64,000 bases of DNA from Chitinophagaceae bacterium (GTDB taxonomy: Bacteria > Bacteroidota > Bacteroidia > Chitinophagales > Chitinophagaceae). A model generated the notes under the pieces. That model was not told the origin of the DNA. It was given only the letters and a program-made list of their open reading frames with translations, and did no database searches. The stretch covers positions 62,001 to 126,000 of the forward strand of contig JADJLJ010000004.1 in the NCBI GenBank assembly GCA_016710165.1. The letters run 5' to 3'. The position numbers were made by a program, and so were the translations under genes. Shown one piece after another: positions 9,001 through 16,833 of the stretch; the stretch's first letter is position 1, and each line of letters starts with the position of its first letter.

Positions 9001-9854
9001 TCTTCCGCAATGAATTTGCCACCCCGATCGATAAATTCGGCGAGCAGGATCAAAAAGAGCACTTACGTAAATTATTATACCCGTTCATTTTACGCCGCAC
9101 CAAGGAACAGGTGGCCAAAGACCTCCCGGAAAAAACGGAGACGATCCTGTTCTGTGAAATGGAAGACGAGCAGCGGAAGATATATGAGGTTTACCGGAAC
9201 ACGTACCGTGAAAAGATCCTGGGCAGCATTGATGACCAGGGCATCGGTAAATCACAACTCACCATTTTGCAGGGGCTGATGAAACTGCGGCAGATCTGCG
9301 ACAGTCCGGCCATACTGAATGAAGAAGAGAAACACCCCAATCATTCCATCAAACTGGATGAGCTGGCCAGGGAGATCGAAGAGAATATCGGCGACCACAA
9401 GGCGCTTATCTTCTCCCAGTTCCTGGGCATGCTGGCATTGATCAAAAAGAAACTGGTAGAGGACGACATCAAGTTTGAATATTTCGACGGAAGCACGTCG
9501 GCAGTTGACCGGGAAAAAGCCATTCAGAATTTTCAGAACAACGACGAGTGCCGGGTATTCCTGATCTCGTTAAAAGCAGGTGGCGTGGGATTGAACCTTA
9601 CCGCAGCGGATTATGTATACATTGTGGATCCCTGGTGGAACCCGGCCGTAGAACAACAGGCCATTGACCGTACGCACCGTATCGGCCAGACAAAGAATAT
9701 TTTTGCCTACCGGATGATCTGTATTGATACGATCGAAGATAAGATACTGCAGTTGCAGGAGCGGAAGAAGAAATTAGCCAGTGAATTGATCGCCGATGAT
9801 GCCAGCTTTGTAAAAGCGCTGTCCAAACAGGACGTGGAGTATTTGTTCAGTTAA
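6096..9854 (+). CDS. SWIM zinc-finger and SNF2-family helicase
   Basis: 1252 residues starting at TTG 6096 (in-frame stop at 6078-6080 and no ATG nearby). Two SWIM-type metal sites are near the N-terminus: CSCPYNLGDICRH (about 72-84) and CKCGETEHPLCEH (about 184-196). The C-terminal half is a complete SNF2 ATPase: Walker A DDMGLGKT near 816, Walker B-type DESQ near 914, SGTPLQNN, then helicase-C AGGVGLNLTAADYV and DRTHRIGQ. Such bacterial SNF2 proteins act on DNA or nucleoprotein (HepA/RapA-like), with the target unknown. It is monocistronic with its own promoter. Confidence 0.93.
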   Translation: MALPHLIKFVYNNGSDEVIRRGKKIHSMGFVELVEHDQLMSGVVFRVKDDNYNTFYKVYIQKYTDPKSMTVRCSCPYNLGDICRHEAAALIRLQDMVDKNMLGNTSIHYNQRHTVAKMKHIDLKMIKLLSSPGIYAEAENILRSTKANILKAADERIEAELVVEGETFPLVIQKNDERNFDTSCKCGETEHPLCEHKTLLFLQLLDAYGPNYFDSIRNWDKEKNKLLAIYGYSLSDNIAGKFEFTYKDGKPFLKVLDPAIKRVAAAAPSSRPAEAFIVPEIPKEEEVAVVEKPGKKLGIVFNFNTATYPYFSVDAIQGEADEEDKKYVGKVEKLDLSKFVDTESFSEEDKQLLQQVRKLQSSEINKYLDRNSPFSGIWENIIHTDGDDLPEETKALIAEYLQPKLKKIFEEQAASQFAFFLPKAKAFTTANLADMELSSQFISPFFKVFAKNSHFEIACRVKRANDALPFSDNECGSSLVFLHEEVLYLWQKPEDVMQAEKFLKEGNIQLSKENWAEKMQKIILPLAKEYHVEFDKSLVSEIKSGEPEVRLQLQEKGDFLVFQPLFSYKGFETRASDKDNIIIPEGNKILIIERNREAEERFMAKLESLHSQFVRHEGGNNLVLKGVDVLRNNWFFLFVDAMKEMKVPVYGFEALKNFRFNTARPSTHIHVSSGMDWFDAKVEIEFGSQRVGIDDIKKALVNKQSFVQLGDGTLGILPDEWLKRYSLLFKVGDGRSNQLRLSKYHMSVIDELYENRDESELSFELDEKYERLKEFKHIPEVQPPEHLLKILRPYQTSGYQWLNYLNDVGWGGILADDMGLGKTIQALSMLEHYKDVNGSLKAIVVCPTTLIYNWKNEVEKFTPSLSWHIHHGSTRGRSTEELQQQNIIITTYGTLRSDIQLLLKVHYDYVILDESQAIKNPASKVTKAACLLNAKNRLCMSGTPLQNNTFDIFAQMNFLNPGLLGNMEFFRNEFATPIDKFGEQDQKEHLRKLLYPFILRRTKEQVAKDLPEKTETILFCEMEDEQRKIYEVYRNTYREKILGSIDDQGIGKSQLTILQGLMKLRQICDSPAILNEEEKHPNHSIKLDELAREIEENIGDHKALIFSQFLGMLALIKKKLVEDDIKFEYFDGSTSAVDREKAIQNFQNNDECRVFLISLKAGGVGLNLTAADYVYIVDPWWNPAVEQQAIDRTHRIGQTKNIFAYRMICIDTIEDKILQLQERKKKLASELIADDASFVKALSKQDVEYLFS

Positions 9855-9861
9855 GTTCAAA

Positions 9862-9893
9862 ATCCTGCCACGGCAAATTTGCCAGGACAGGAT
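9862..9893 (+). terminator. weak candidate terminator of the SNF2 gene
   Basis: Interrupted dyad ATCCTG...GGCAAATTTGCC...CAGGAT shortly after the stop codon, followed by CAATGTTTTT. The stem has internal mismatches, so this is only a possibility. Confidence 0.3.
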
Positions 9894-9918
9894 CAATGTT
9901 TTTAATGACCGTCAGTTG

Positions 9919-10056
9919 TTACGAGGCGATAAAATCTTTCAGGCGCTTAAAATCCCGGTTATTATTTGATACAAACAGGCTCCGGAAGGCCTCGCCGAAA
10001 TACTTCAGCACAGCGTTAAATGTAATACCATGATGATGGGGGGTATAGCTTTTCAT
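9919..10056 (-). CDS. 45-residue microprotein ORF
   Basis: An ATG-to-stop frame of 45 codons: MKSYTPHHHGITFNAVLKYF at the N-terminus, then GEAFRSLFVSNNNRDFKRLK and a DFIAS end. Composition (aromatic and basic residues on a helix-like pattern) and its place in an otherwise empty 626-bp gap suggest a real gene rather than noise. The upstream minus-strand sequence holds TACTTTTA, close to the local -7 element. No family recognised. Confidence 0.5.
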   Translation of the reverse strand: MKSYTPHHHGITFNAVLKYFGEAFRSLFVSNNNRDFKRLKDFIAS

Positions 10057-10155
10057 ACATTTGGATTTTGAATATTAAAAGTACAAACTTTATGCCGGGG
10101 TTGTCAAGCGCAAATTTGCTGATTTTTAACGCCGGTAATTTCCGTACTCTTTTGC

Positions 10156-10317
10156 TTATTTCACAGCCGATCCGTTAAGGTCACGCCTGAATTTGCGGCT
10201 CTTCTTGTAATACCGTATCGGGTATATGTCCGGGTTCTGCCTGATCTTGCCTATAAAATTCCGGATGACCTGCACCAAAAGGGTGGATGACTGGGTTTGA
10301 TATTTGGTTTTATTCAT
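10156..10317 (-). CDS. 53-residue basic microprotein ORF
   Basis: An ATG-to-stop frame of 53 codons beginning MNKTKYQTQSSTLLVQVIRN and continuing FIGKIRQNPDIYPIRYYKKS to RKFRRDLNGSAVK. It is strongly basic, with the look of a nucleic-acid-binding or ribosome-associated small protein, but no family is recognised. It lies upstream of and on the same strand as the 45-codon ORF, 99 bp away, so they may share a transcript. Confidence 0.5.
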   Translation of the reverse strand: MNKTKYQTQSSTLLVQVIRNFIGKIRQNPDIYPIRYYKKSRKFRRDLNGSAVK

Positions 10318-10415
10318 AGAAAAATAGATTTACACCCCTGTAACGATACGTATAAGATATTATTGTACAATGAGGCCGGTCTTTTAAAAAAAGATGCCCG
10401 GGCAGCCTTAAAAAT

Positions 10416-10454
10416 CATTAACCTTAATTAACCTTATACCAATATTGGTTAACC
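10416..10454 (+). promoter_or_regulatory. 39-bp operator-like site A, before the outer-membrane protein gene
   Basis: Contains TTAACCTTAATTAACC (TTAACC repeated every 10 bp, one helical turn) and ends in the dyad GGTTAACC. It matches site B at 15279-15317 (opposite strand) at 33 of 39 positions. Exactly 21 bp separate it from the -7 element. Direct repeats at helical spacing are typical of OmpR-family regulators, one of which is encoded at 16834-17523. Binding by that regulator is inference. Confidence 0.7.
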
Positions 10455-10475
10455 GGCTTTGAGAGGGCCGGCCTA

Positions 10476-10483
10476 TACTTTTG
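10476..10483 (+). promoter_or_regulatory. -7 promoter element (TACTTTTG)
   Basis: Exact TAnnTTTG match 21 bp after operator-like site A and 21 bp before the ATG at 10505. A short dyad (TATACTTTT / AATAAAAGTATA) overlaps it. Confidence 0.7.
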
Positions 10484-10504
10484 TGTTCAAATAAAAGTAT
10501 AGCC

Positions 10505-13297
10505 ATGAAATATTTTACGCTCCTGATCAGCCTCTTTTTCTTATCCATTGCAGCCAATGCCCAAAAGGGCGGGTTTGCCCTGAAGGGTCAATTGACCGAC
10601 AGCCTGCAGAAACAACAGGTAGGCGACGCCACGGTTTCGCTGGTGAACGCCAAAGATTCTTCGCTGGTGGGTTTCACCCGCACAGATTCTGCCGGCCGCT
10701 TCCGCTTTGATCACCTGAAACCAGGTAAGTACCGCCTCTCGGCATCGCAGGTGAATTTTCACCCGCAGTGGAAGAATTTTGAAGTGAACGGCGATGTTGA
10801 CCTGGGCCCGGTTGTGATGAAAGACAGGTCCATTATGGAAGAAGTGACCGTAAAAGCCCAGCGCCCCCCCGTGGTGGTGAACGGTGATACGCTGGAATTC
10901 AATGCCGAAGCATTCAAAACAAAACCCAATGCCGTGGTGGAGGATATGCTGAAAAAAATGCCGGGTGTGGAAGTGGATAAAGACGGAAGCATCCGGGTAA
11001 ATGGCAAACGCATCAGCCGGGTGCTGGTGAATGGCAGGGATTTCTTCAATGGCGACCCCAAGATGGCCACGAGGAACCTGTCTGCCGATGCCATTGATAA
11101 GGTGCAGGTATTCGATAAGCAATCCGACCAGTCGGAATTCACCGGCATTGATGACGGAAACAAGACACCCACCCTCAACCTGAAACTGAAAAAAGATAAG
11201 AAGAATGCCGCTTTTGGCAAGGCAACCGTTGCTGCCGGAACAAAAGACCGCTACGATGGCCAGTTCAATATCAATAAATTCAACGGCGACCAGCAACTCT
11301 CTGCCATCGGTATGGCCAACAATACCAACCGCCAGGGGTTTTCCATCATGGACATGCTCAATTTCAGCGGACAGTCGAGAAGGATGATGAGCGGCGGCGG
11401 GGGAAGGATCGTGATCAATAATGGCAATGATGATGAATTTGGTTTACCGGTTGCCGGCATCAACAATAACCAGGGCATTACCCAAACCATTGCCGGCGGG
11501 TTGAACTATAATGACACCTGGAAAAAGAAGACGGAGGTGAACGCCAGTTATTTTTACAACAACCTTACCCTGGATAATACCCGGAACACCAGCCGGCAGA
11601 ATATCCTGCCCGGGAATGAATTCAACTACCTGCAGAACAGCAGCACGGAAAACAAGACGAACAGCAACCGGTTCAACTTCAGCGTGGATCATAAGATCGA
11701 TTCATTCAACTCCATCAAACTCAGTTCGGTGTTTGGTTATCAAAAGGGCAGCAATGCAAAAAAGAACGACTACGAATCCTTTGTACCCAATGACAAGATG
11801 CTGAACAATGGGTTTTCCAATACCAGCAACACCACCGAAGGATATGTAACCAACCAGGAATTGCTGTACAGGCATAAATTCAAAAAGAAGGGAAGAACCT
11901 TTTCTGCTACCGGCAGTATGCAGTATAACGACAGCCGGGCAAAAGGCACCCAAAATGCCATCAACAATTTCTTCAGCAACGGAACGATCAGCCAGCGGGA
12001 TACGCTTGACCAGGTGACCAGGCTGAACAGTATTACGCAGAGTTATGGTGTAAATGCCAGTTATACGGAGCCACTGGGCAAACGTTCACTGCTTGAGTTC
12101 AGGGGATTTTATAATACCAGCACCGGCGACCTTGACCGTAAGACATACGACTACAACAGGACCAGCGGCACACATGATAAGATGAATACCATTTTAAGCA
12201 ATGCCTTTGAGAACACCTATGATTATATGGGAGGCGGCATCAGCATGCGTACCCAGCAAAAGAAATATGGTTACAGCGTTGGCGCCAACCTGCAGCATGC
12301 ACAGCTCAACAGTCATTTAAAAGACAGTGCATTCCGCATTAAGCAGAATTTTACGAACCTGCTGCCGGTTGCAAACTTTAATTACAATTTCACCAAAACG
12401 AAATCGCTGCGGCTCGATTATTCCACCTCTGCATCGCAGCCAACAGCCAAACAGTTGCAGCCGGTGCAGGATATCAGCGATCCGCTCAACATCATCTCCG
12501 GTAACCCGTCTTTAAAACAATCCTATGCACATAATGCCAGCCTGCAGTTCTTCAATGCCAGCCCGGCCCGGCAGAAGAACCTGTTTGTATTCCTGAATTA
12601 TACCGCTACACAGAATGCCATTGTGAACAGCGACAGGATCAATGCATCCGGCGCCCGCACCAGCATGCCGGTGAATACGAACGGTGTATATAATATAAAT
12701 GCGAACATCGACCGGGGCTTCCGCATTAAAAAACTGAATACCCGGCTGGAACTCGGTTTGAATGCCAATTACAACCGCTCGGTCAATTTTATCAATGATG
12801 ACAAGAATAAGACCAGTGTTCTATCGGTGATGCCAAGGGTGAATGCCAGCTACAGTTATAAAGAACTGCTGGACATAAGTGCAGGAGCAAGGGTAAGCTA
12901 CAACAATGCCCGGTACTCCCTGCAGCCATCGCTCAATAATAATTACTGGCGCCAGGTATATGAACTGGAAGCTACGGTTAACCTGCCTGCAGGATTTACC
13001 ATCAGCAATGAATTCAGCTACAGCGCTTACACCGGCCGCAGCAACGGATACAATACCAGGGTTGCCTTATGGAATGCTTCGGTGAGCAAGCAGGTATTGA
13101 AGAGCAAGAAGGGAGAGATCAGGCTCAGCGCCTTTGACCTGCTGAACCAGAATACCGGCGTAGACCGTAACGGCAATGCCAACTACGTGGAAGATGTACA
13201 GTACAAAACACTGCAGCGCTTTTTTACACTTGGGTTTACTTACAGTCTGCAAAAAGCGGGCAACGGCGGGCCAAGGGCTGTGATAAGAACATTCTAA
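10505..13297 (+). CDS. outer-membrane beta-barrel family protein (TonB-receptor-like)
   Basis: 930 residues. The start at 10505 follows the promoter and gives a clean signal peptide (MKYFTLLISLFFLSIAANAQ). A CarboxypepD_reg-like beta-sandwich (about residues 25-110) and a plug-like region follow (VTVKAQRPPVVVNGDTLEF, MLKKMPGVEVDKDGSIRVNG, VLVNGRDFFNGDP). The rest is a long barrel with aromatic-ended strands, finishing FFTLGFTYSLQ. This architecture is the outer-membrane beta-barrel family common in Bacteroidota, often partnered with GLPGLI proteins and a two-component system, as here. Substrate unknown. Regulation by the kinase/regulator pair at 15360-17523 is inferred from the shared operator. 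Confidence 0.9.
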   Translation: MKYFTLLISLFFLSIAANAQKGGFALKGQLTDSLQKQQVGDATVSLVNAKDSSLVGFTRTDSAGRFRFDHLKPGKYRLSASQVNFHPQWKNFEVNGDVDLGPVVMKDRSIMEEVTVKAQRPPVVVNGDTLEFNAEAFKTKPNAVVEDMLKKMPGVEVDKDGSIRVNGKRISRVLVNGRDFFNGDPKMATRNLSADAIDKVQVFDKQSDQSEFTGIDDGNKTPTLNLKLKKDKKNAAFGKATVAAGTKDRYDGQFNINKFNGDQQLSAIGMANNTNRQGFSIMDMLNFSGQSRRMMSGGGGRIVINNGNDDEFGLPVAGINNNQGITQTIAGGLNYNDTWKKKTEVNASYFYNNLTLDNTRNTSRQNILPGNEFNYLQNSSTENKTNSNRFNFSVDHKIDSFNSIKLSSVFGYQKGSNAKKNDYESFVPNDKMLNNGFSNTSNTTEGYVTNQELLYRHKFKKKGRTFSATGSMQYNDSRAKGTQNAINNFFSNGTISQRDTLDQVTRLNSITQSYGVNASYTEPLGKRSLLEFRGFYNTSTGDLDRKTYDYNRTSGTHDKMNTILSNAFENTYDYMGGGISMRTQQKKYGYSVGANLQHAQLNSHLKDSAFRIKQNFTNLLPVANFNYNFTKTKSLRLDYSTSASQPTAKQLQPVQDISDPLNIISGNPSLKQSYAHNASLQFFNASPARQKNLFVFLNYTATQNAIVNSDRINASGARTSMPVNTNGVYNINANIDRGFRIKKLNTRLELGLNANYNRSVNFINDDKNKTSVLSVMPRVNASYSYKELLDISAGARVSYNNARYSLQPSLNNNYWRQVYELEATVNLPAGFTISNEFSYSAYTGRSNGYNTRVALWNASVSKQVLKSKKGEIRLSAFDLLNQNTGVDRNGNANYVEDVQYKTLQRFFTLGFTYSLQKAGNGGPRAVIRTF

Positions 13298-13322
13298 CGC
13301 CCCTGTTGAACGCATGAAAGAC

Positions 13323-13348
13323 CATCCTGCGAAAGCGGGGTGTTTTTT
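13323..13348 (+). terminator. Rho-independent terminator
   Basis: Eight-pair stem CATCCTGC/GCGGGGTG (two G-U pairs) closed by a GAAA tetraloop and followed by six T. It lies 25 bp after the outer-membrane protein stop. Confidence 0.8.
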
Positions 13349-13475
13349 ATTTTTAACAGGCTAATGGTTGATCAGCAAAGCAAAGGACTTTTCAACTTCT
13401 TTAACAAAAAACCCGGCAATCCGTTTTTACTGGCACCATGTTTGAAAAGTATAAGCGGACCAAAATATTGGCATC

Positions 13476-13925
13476 ATGAAAAAGATATTGTTAAGTATGC
13501 TGCTTGTTTCTGCAGCCCTGTTCGTTGCAAACAAATCCACGGCGCAGGTGAGTGTTCAGGTAAATATCGGCGACCAGCCGGAATGGGGCCCGGCCGGCTA
13601 TGCTTACGCAGAATATTATTACATGCCCGATATTGAAGCGTATTATTATGTACCCCGCCGCCAGTTTGTTTATTTATCAGGGGGCAGGTGGGTCTTCGCA
13701 GCTTCCTTGCCGCCCATGTATTCACATTACAACATATATACAGGGTATAAAGTGGTTATGAGAACACCCCATGCATACAGGTATTTTAAAAACCACCGGG
13801 TACGGTATGCCGGGTACAGGAACAGGTATGATCAGCAGGTGATCCTTGTTAATAAGCACGACAACGGCAATCACTACGGCCACTATAAGAACAAGGGAAA
13901 AGGACGCGGTAAAGGAAAGCATTAA
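13476..13925 (+). CDS. secreted Tyr- and Lys/Gly-rich protein of unknown function
   Basis: 149 residues with a signal peptide (MKKILLSMLLVSAALFVANKSTAQ). The mature chain is unusually rich in Tyr (AYAEYYYMPDIEAYYYVPRR), then becomes basic and His-rich, ending KNKGKGRGKGKH. The first half resembles small exported Bacteroidota proteins with a repeated Y-Y-Y/P pattern, but no named family was recognised. It lies between two strong terminators and so is its own transcription unit. Confidence 0.75.
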   Translation: MKKILLSMLLVSAALFVANKSTAQVSVQVNIGDQPEWGPAGYAYAEYYYMPDIEAYYYVPRRQFVYLSGGRWVFAASLPPMYSHYNIYTGYKVVMRTPHAYRYFKNHRVRYAGYRNRYDQQVILVNKHDNGNHYGHYKNKGKGRGKGKH

Positions 13926-13954
13926 AAATATTACGGAACACAAGAACAAACAGC

Positions 13955-13985
13955 CAGGAGCCACCATATGGTGGCTCCTGTTTTT
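13955..13985 (+). terminator. Rho-independent terminator
   Basis: Perfect 26-bp palindrome (13955-13980, arms CAGGAGCCACCAT/ATGGTGGCTCCTG) followed directly by TTTTT, 29 bp after the stop of the secreted Tyr-rich protein. Confidence 0.9.
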
Positions 13986-14038
13986 ATAGAAGACCCGGCA
14001 AATGAAATAAAGATTGGCTATTTTCACAAACGATCAAT

Positions 14039-14446
14039 ATGGATATCCTGTTAGACATACTGAAGGAAATGGTCAAGGCCCACCCGGGATCTGAATTTGT
14101 GAACAGCCTGTACCAGCAATACTGCAACCGGGGTGGCCTGAGTAAAAAACAACTGGAGGGGCTGCACAGCAAGGCGGTGAAGGCCAACAGCATTTCACAA
14201 AGCAAGATGGCAACGCTGGAAGCGATCATTAAGAAGAAACCAACAAGAGAAAGGGCAGCCGCCAGTATAAAAGCAGACCTGCCGGCAAGGGATGAAGCCC
14301 TTGGTAAAATGCTTTCAGCCATTCTTGCCAAATACCCGCAGCATAAAAGAATAGTGTTCCTGCGGTCAAAGTATGATAACAATGAGAATATCTCTCCGGC
14401 AGAGGTTGAAGAAATAAAAAAATTCAGCAAGCTACTGCTGAAATGA
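14039..14446 (+). CDS. small helical protein of unknown function
   Basis: 135 residues, with no signal peptide or membrane segment. It looks all-helical and charged: MDILLDILKEMVKAHPGSEF, then CNRGGLSKKQLEGLHSKAVK, and a second helical block KYPQHKRIVFLRSKYDNNEN followed by ISPAEVEEIKKFSKLLL. Predicted cytosolic. No family recognised. It converges with the GLPGLI gene and shares a terminator hairpin with it. Confidence 0.75.
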   Translation: MDILLDILKEMVKAHPGSEFVNSLYQQYCNRGGLSKKQLEGLHSKAVKANSISQSKMATLEAIIKKKPTRERAAASIKADLPARDEALGKMLSAILAKYPQHKRIVFLRSKYDNNENISPAEVEEIKKFSKLLLK

Positions 14447-14449
14447 TAA

Positions 14450-14473
14450 GGCCCGGTGCATCCGCACCGGGCC
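14450..14473. terminator. bidirectional terminator hairpin between convergent genes
   Basis: Perfect 10-bp stem GGCCCGGTGC/GCACCGGGCC with a 4-nt loop, 4 bp after the helical protein's stop and followed by GTTTGTTTT. It serves the plus strand well; on the minus strand the following T-rich signal is weaker. Confidence 0.8.
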
Positions 14474-14493
14474 GTTTGTTTTCCTGGATATCC

Positions 14494-15213
14494 TTAATTC
14501 GTTACGATCCGCACCGGGCCATTGCCCTGCAATGCTTTTTGCTTTGCTAAAAAATCGCTGCTGGATATCTTCTTTCCTTTTGAAGGGACCTTTAAATTTT
14601 TCCTGTCGGCCTTCTTATCTAAAACTTTTGCTGTAAAAACGATCTCGCCCTTGTTGGCATCAAGTCCCAGTATCATGCCGGGCAGTCCGTTGAACTGTTC
14701 CGGTCCGGAAGCCACGGGGATCTCTTCGCTGTACCAGGCAACTATATCACTGCCCCGGGTCGTTTTACCCGTTGCTTTTTTACAGGCATACCCAAGGATG
14801 GTCTTTGTTTCCCCTTCTTCCAGTTTCCAGGCAAGGCTGCGTATGGAATCTTCCACTAAATAAAGGTCGTCCATCAGCTCCCTTATTTCCACCGCCTTTT
14901 GTGTATTGAAATTCCGGTAGTATTCATTCTCGCCGCTGCCGCCCATGCGTATCACCACCCCGCTGCCGCTGTTTTGCTCGGTCATATCGGGTTCTTCTTC
15001 CACCGATTTGAACAGGCTTTGGTTGTCGGCAAAAAGCAGTTCAAATTTTGCCGTGCGGAACTGCGGGATCATCGACCGCAGCTGCTGGTTCTCTTCGGGA
15101 ATACGGCGGTACATATCCACCGTTTGTTCGAAAGTGATCCTGCCCTCCTTTACCTGGGCGGTTGCTGCCTGCAGGCATACAACAGCAGCAATAAATGATA
15201 ATGTTCTTTTCAT
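14494..15213 (-). CDS. GLPGLI family protein
   Basis: 239 residues with a signal peptide (MKRTLSFIAAVVCLQAATAQ). The family signature is present as FNGLPGMILGLDANKGEIVF near residue 175, together with the preceding ILGYACKKATGKT and VAWYSEEIPVASGPE. GLPGLI proteins are exported Bacteroidota proteins of unknown biochemical role that commonly accompany outer-membrane beta-barrel family proteins. Here it is divergent from the histidine kinase gene and shares a near-identical operator with the beta-barrel gene at 10505, which supports one regulon. Confidence 0.92.
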   Translation of the reverse strand: MKRTLSFIAAVVCLQAATAQVKEGRITFEQTVDMYRRIPEENQQLRSMIPQFRTAKFELLFADNQSLFKSVEEEPDMTEQNSGSGVVIRMGGSGENEYYRNFNTQKAVEIRELMDDLYLVEDSIRSLAWKLEEGETKTILGYACKKATGKTTRGSDIVAWYSEEIPVASGPEQFNGLPGMILGLDANKGEIVFTAKVLDKKADRKNLKVPSKGKKISSSDFLAKQKALQGNGPVRIVTN

Positions 15214-15249
15214 GACACATGATTTTGTTTAATGATGAGATTTACCGGG

Positions 15250-15257
15250 CAAAGCTA
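15250..15257 (-). promoter_or_regulatory. -7 promoter element (TAGCTTTG) of the GLPGLI gene
   Basis: Exact TAnnTTTG match on the minus strand, 36 bp before the GLPGLI ATG and exactly 21 bp from operator-like site B, the same spacing as at 10455-10475. Confidence 0.7.
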
Positions 15258-15278
15258 TTTTATCAGCCGTCCAAAGCA

Positions 15279-15317
15279 GGTTAACCAGCCTTGCATTAAG
15301 GTTAATTAAGGTTAATG
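15279..15317 (-). promoter_or_regulatory. 39-bp operator-like site B, between GLPGLI and kinase genes
   Basis: On the minus strand it contains TTAACCTTAATTAACC and ends GGTTAACC. It matches site A (10416-10454) at 33 of 39 positions, with all six mismatches in the middle. It is oriented toward the GLPGLI gene but also lies 27 bp from the kinase gene's -7 element, so autoregulation is possible. Confidence 0.7.
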
Positions 15318-15344
15318 AAGGGGTGACCGTATTTATTTTAAAAG

Positions 15345-15352
15345 TAGTTTTG
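15345..15352 (+). promoter_or_regulatory. -7 promoter element (TAGTTTTG) of the histidine kinase gene
   Basis: Exact TAnnTTTG match ending only 7 bp before the kinase ATG (15360), which predicts a nearly leaderless transcript. Confidence 0.6.
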
Positions 15353-15359
15353 TTGCCTG

Positions 15360-16832
15360 ATGAATAAATTACGCATGGCACGGGTACTGATGACAGCAAC
15401 CATTCTGCTGATCATTGCTTTCCAGGCATACTGGATGCGGAAGCTGTACCTGGAAGAGACCGCCGGCTTTAAAAAGACCACCGACGTTATTTTCCGGGAT
15501 GCCATGTACCGCCTGCAGGTGCAGCGTTTTTCCGGCGACACCCTGGCGCTGCGGGGCGGGCTCGATGATAACCTGTTCATGGCCGACTTCATCAGCAGTG
15601 TGGAAAAGATAAAGGGCAGCGACAGCCTGAAGCAGCGGCTGGTGATATCGATGGACACCCATTCGGAAAAGGTTGTGACAACCGAAGAGAAACAAGCTGC
15701 AAAGAGGGATAAGGATACCATCATTTATGTAACGTCAAAGGACAAGGACCTTCCTCCGCCCATCCTGGCGGAAACACTGATCCGGACCAGGAACCTTTCC
15801 GATTCCATCCCGGTAAGAACGGTGGACTCCATGTACAGGGCCCTGCTTCTGAAGGAAGGGATCAATGTGAACTTCACTATCATAAAGACGAACCCGGTTT
15901 TGCTGGGTACAGATTCGGGGGTGAAAAGGTTCACCATCAAAATGGATGAACCCCGCGGTACTTTTTCAACCAAGCGGGTCCCGGTGGGATTGATGCAACC
16001 CGTTTTTTACCGGGCCGAATTTGCCGACCCCGGGATGTATGTGTTGAAGAAGATGGGCATGCAGTTGCTGTTGTCGGCCTTGCTGATCAGTTTTACCATA
16101 CTCTCCTTTGTTTTTATCTACCGGAGCCTGCTTGCACAAAAAAGACTCACCGATATCAAGAATGAATTCATTGGCAACATAACCCACGAACTGAAGACCC
16201 CCATTGCCACCGTAAGCGTTGCCATTGAAGCGATGAAGAATTTTGATGCCCTTCAGAATCCCGAACGGACCAAAGAATACCTGGGCATTGCCGGGCTGGA
16301 GCTGAACCGGCTTTCGATGCTGGTTGACAAAGTGCTTCGCCTGTCCATGTTTGAAAAGCAGCAACTGGAATTAAAATATGAATGGTTCGACCTGCAGCAA
16401 CTGGTAAAGGAAGTGACGGATTCCATGCAGCTGCAGTTTGAAAAATCCGGCGCTGCAGTGAACGTGAATTCCCGGGGCGTGGATTTTTCACTGATGGCCG
16501 ACCGGATGCACATAAGCAGCGTGGTCTATAACCTGCTCGACAATGCGTTGAAGTACAGCAAGGGAAGACCCGAAATTGAAATAAGCCTGGAGGCCACCGA
16601 AAAGGAACTGCTGCTGATGATAAAGGACAATGGCATCGGCATACCGGCCGCATACCGGGAAAAGATATTTGATAAATTTTTCCGGGTGCCGCACGGCGAT
16701 AAACACAATATAAAGGGATATGGCCTCGGCCTGAGCTATGTGGCGCATATCATTGCAGAACATAAAGGCCAGGTGCGTGTGGAAAGCGAAGAAGGGAAAG
16801 GAACGACATTCATCATTAAATTACCCAAATAA
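15360..16832 (+). CDS. membrane sensor histidine kinase
   Basis: 490 residues. One membrane helix near residues 8-25 (VLMTATILLIIAFQAYWM) and a second near 237-260 (MQLLLSALLISFTILSFVFIYRSLL) enclose a periplasmic sensor of about 210 residues with no recognised fold. The kinase core follows: H-box FIGNITHELKTPIATVSVAI with His276 as the expected phosphorylated residue, N-box NLLDNALKYSKG, G1 IKDNGIGIP, and G2 GYGLGLSYVAHII. It starts divergently from GLPGLI and its stop is 1 bp before the response regulator ATG, so the two are translationally coupled. Signal unknown; envelope-related from the proposed regulon. Confidence 0.95.
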   Translation: MNKLRMARVLMTATILLIIAFQAYWMRKLYLEETAGFKKTTDVIFRDAMYRLQVQRFSGDTLALRGGLDDNLFMADFISSVEKIKGSDSLKQRLVISMDTHSEKVVTTEEKQAAKRDKDTIIYVTSKDKDLPPPILAETLIRTRNLSDSIPVRTVDSMYRALLLKEGINVNFTIIKTNPVLLGTDSGVKRFTIKMDEPRGTFSTKRVPVGLMQPVFYRAEFADPGMYVLKKMGMQLLLSALLISFTILSFVFIYRSLLAQKRLTDIKNEFIGNITHELKTPIATVSVAIEAMKNFDALQNPERTKEYLGIAGLELNRLSMLVDKVLRLSMFEKQQLELKYEWFDLQQLVKEVTDSMQLQFEKSGAAVNVNSRGVDFSLMADRMHISSVVYNLLDNALKYSKGRPEIEISLEATEKELLLMIKDNGIGIPAAYREKIFDKFFRVPHGDKHNIKGYGLGLSYVAHIIAEHKGQVRVESEEGKGTTFIIKLPK

Positions 16833-16833
16833 G

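Noticed and set aside
10481..10504. A GTG start 8 codons upstream for the outer-membrane protein
   Set aside because: It overlaps the -7 promoter element, and the ATG at 10505 gives a proper signal peptide.
13340..13636. A 98-codon plus-strand ORF overlapping the start of the secreted Tyr-rich protein
   Set aside because: It begins inside the terminator T-run and overlaps the signal-peptide gene in another frame.
14039..14446. Small helical protein as a structural relative of the kinase regulon
   Set aside because: No operator before it and no family match; only its position supports a link.
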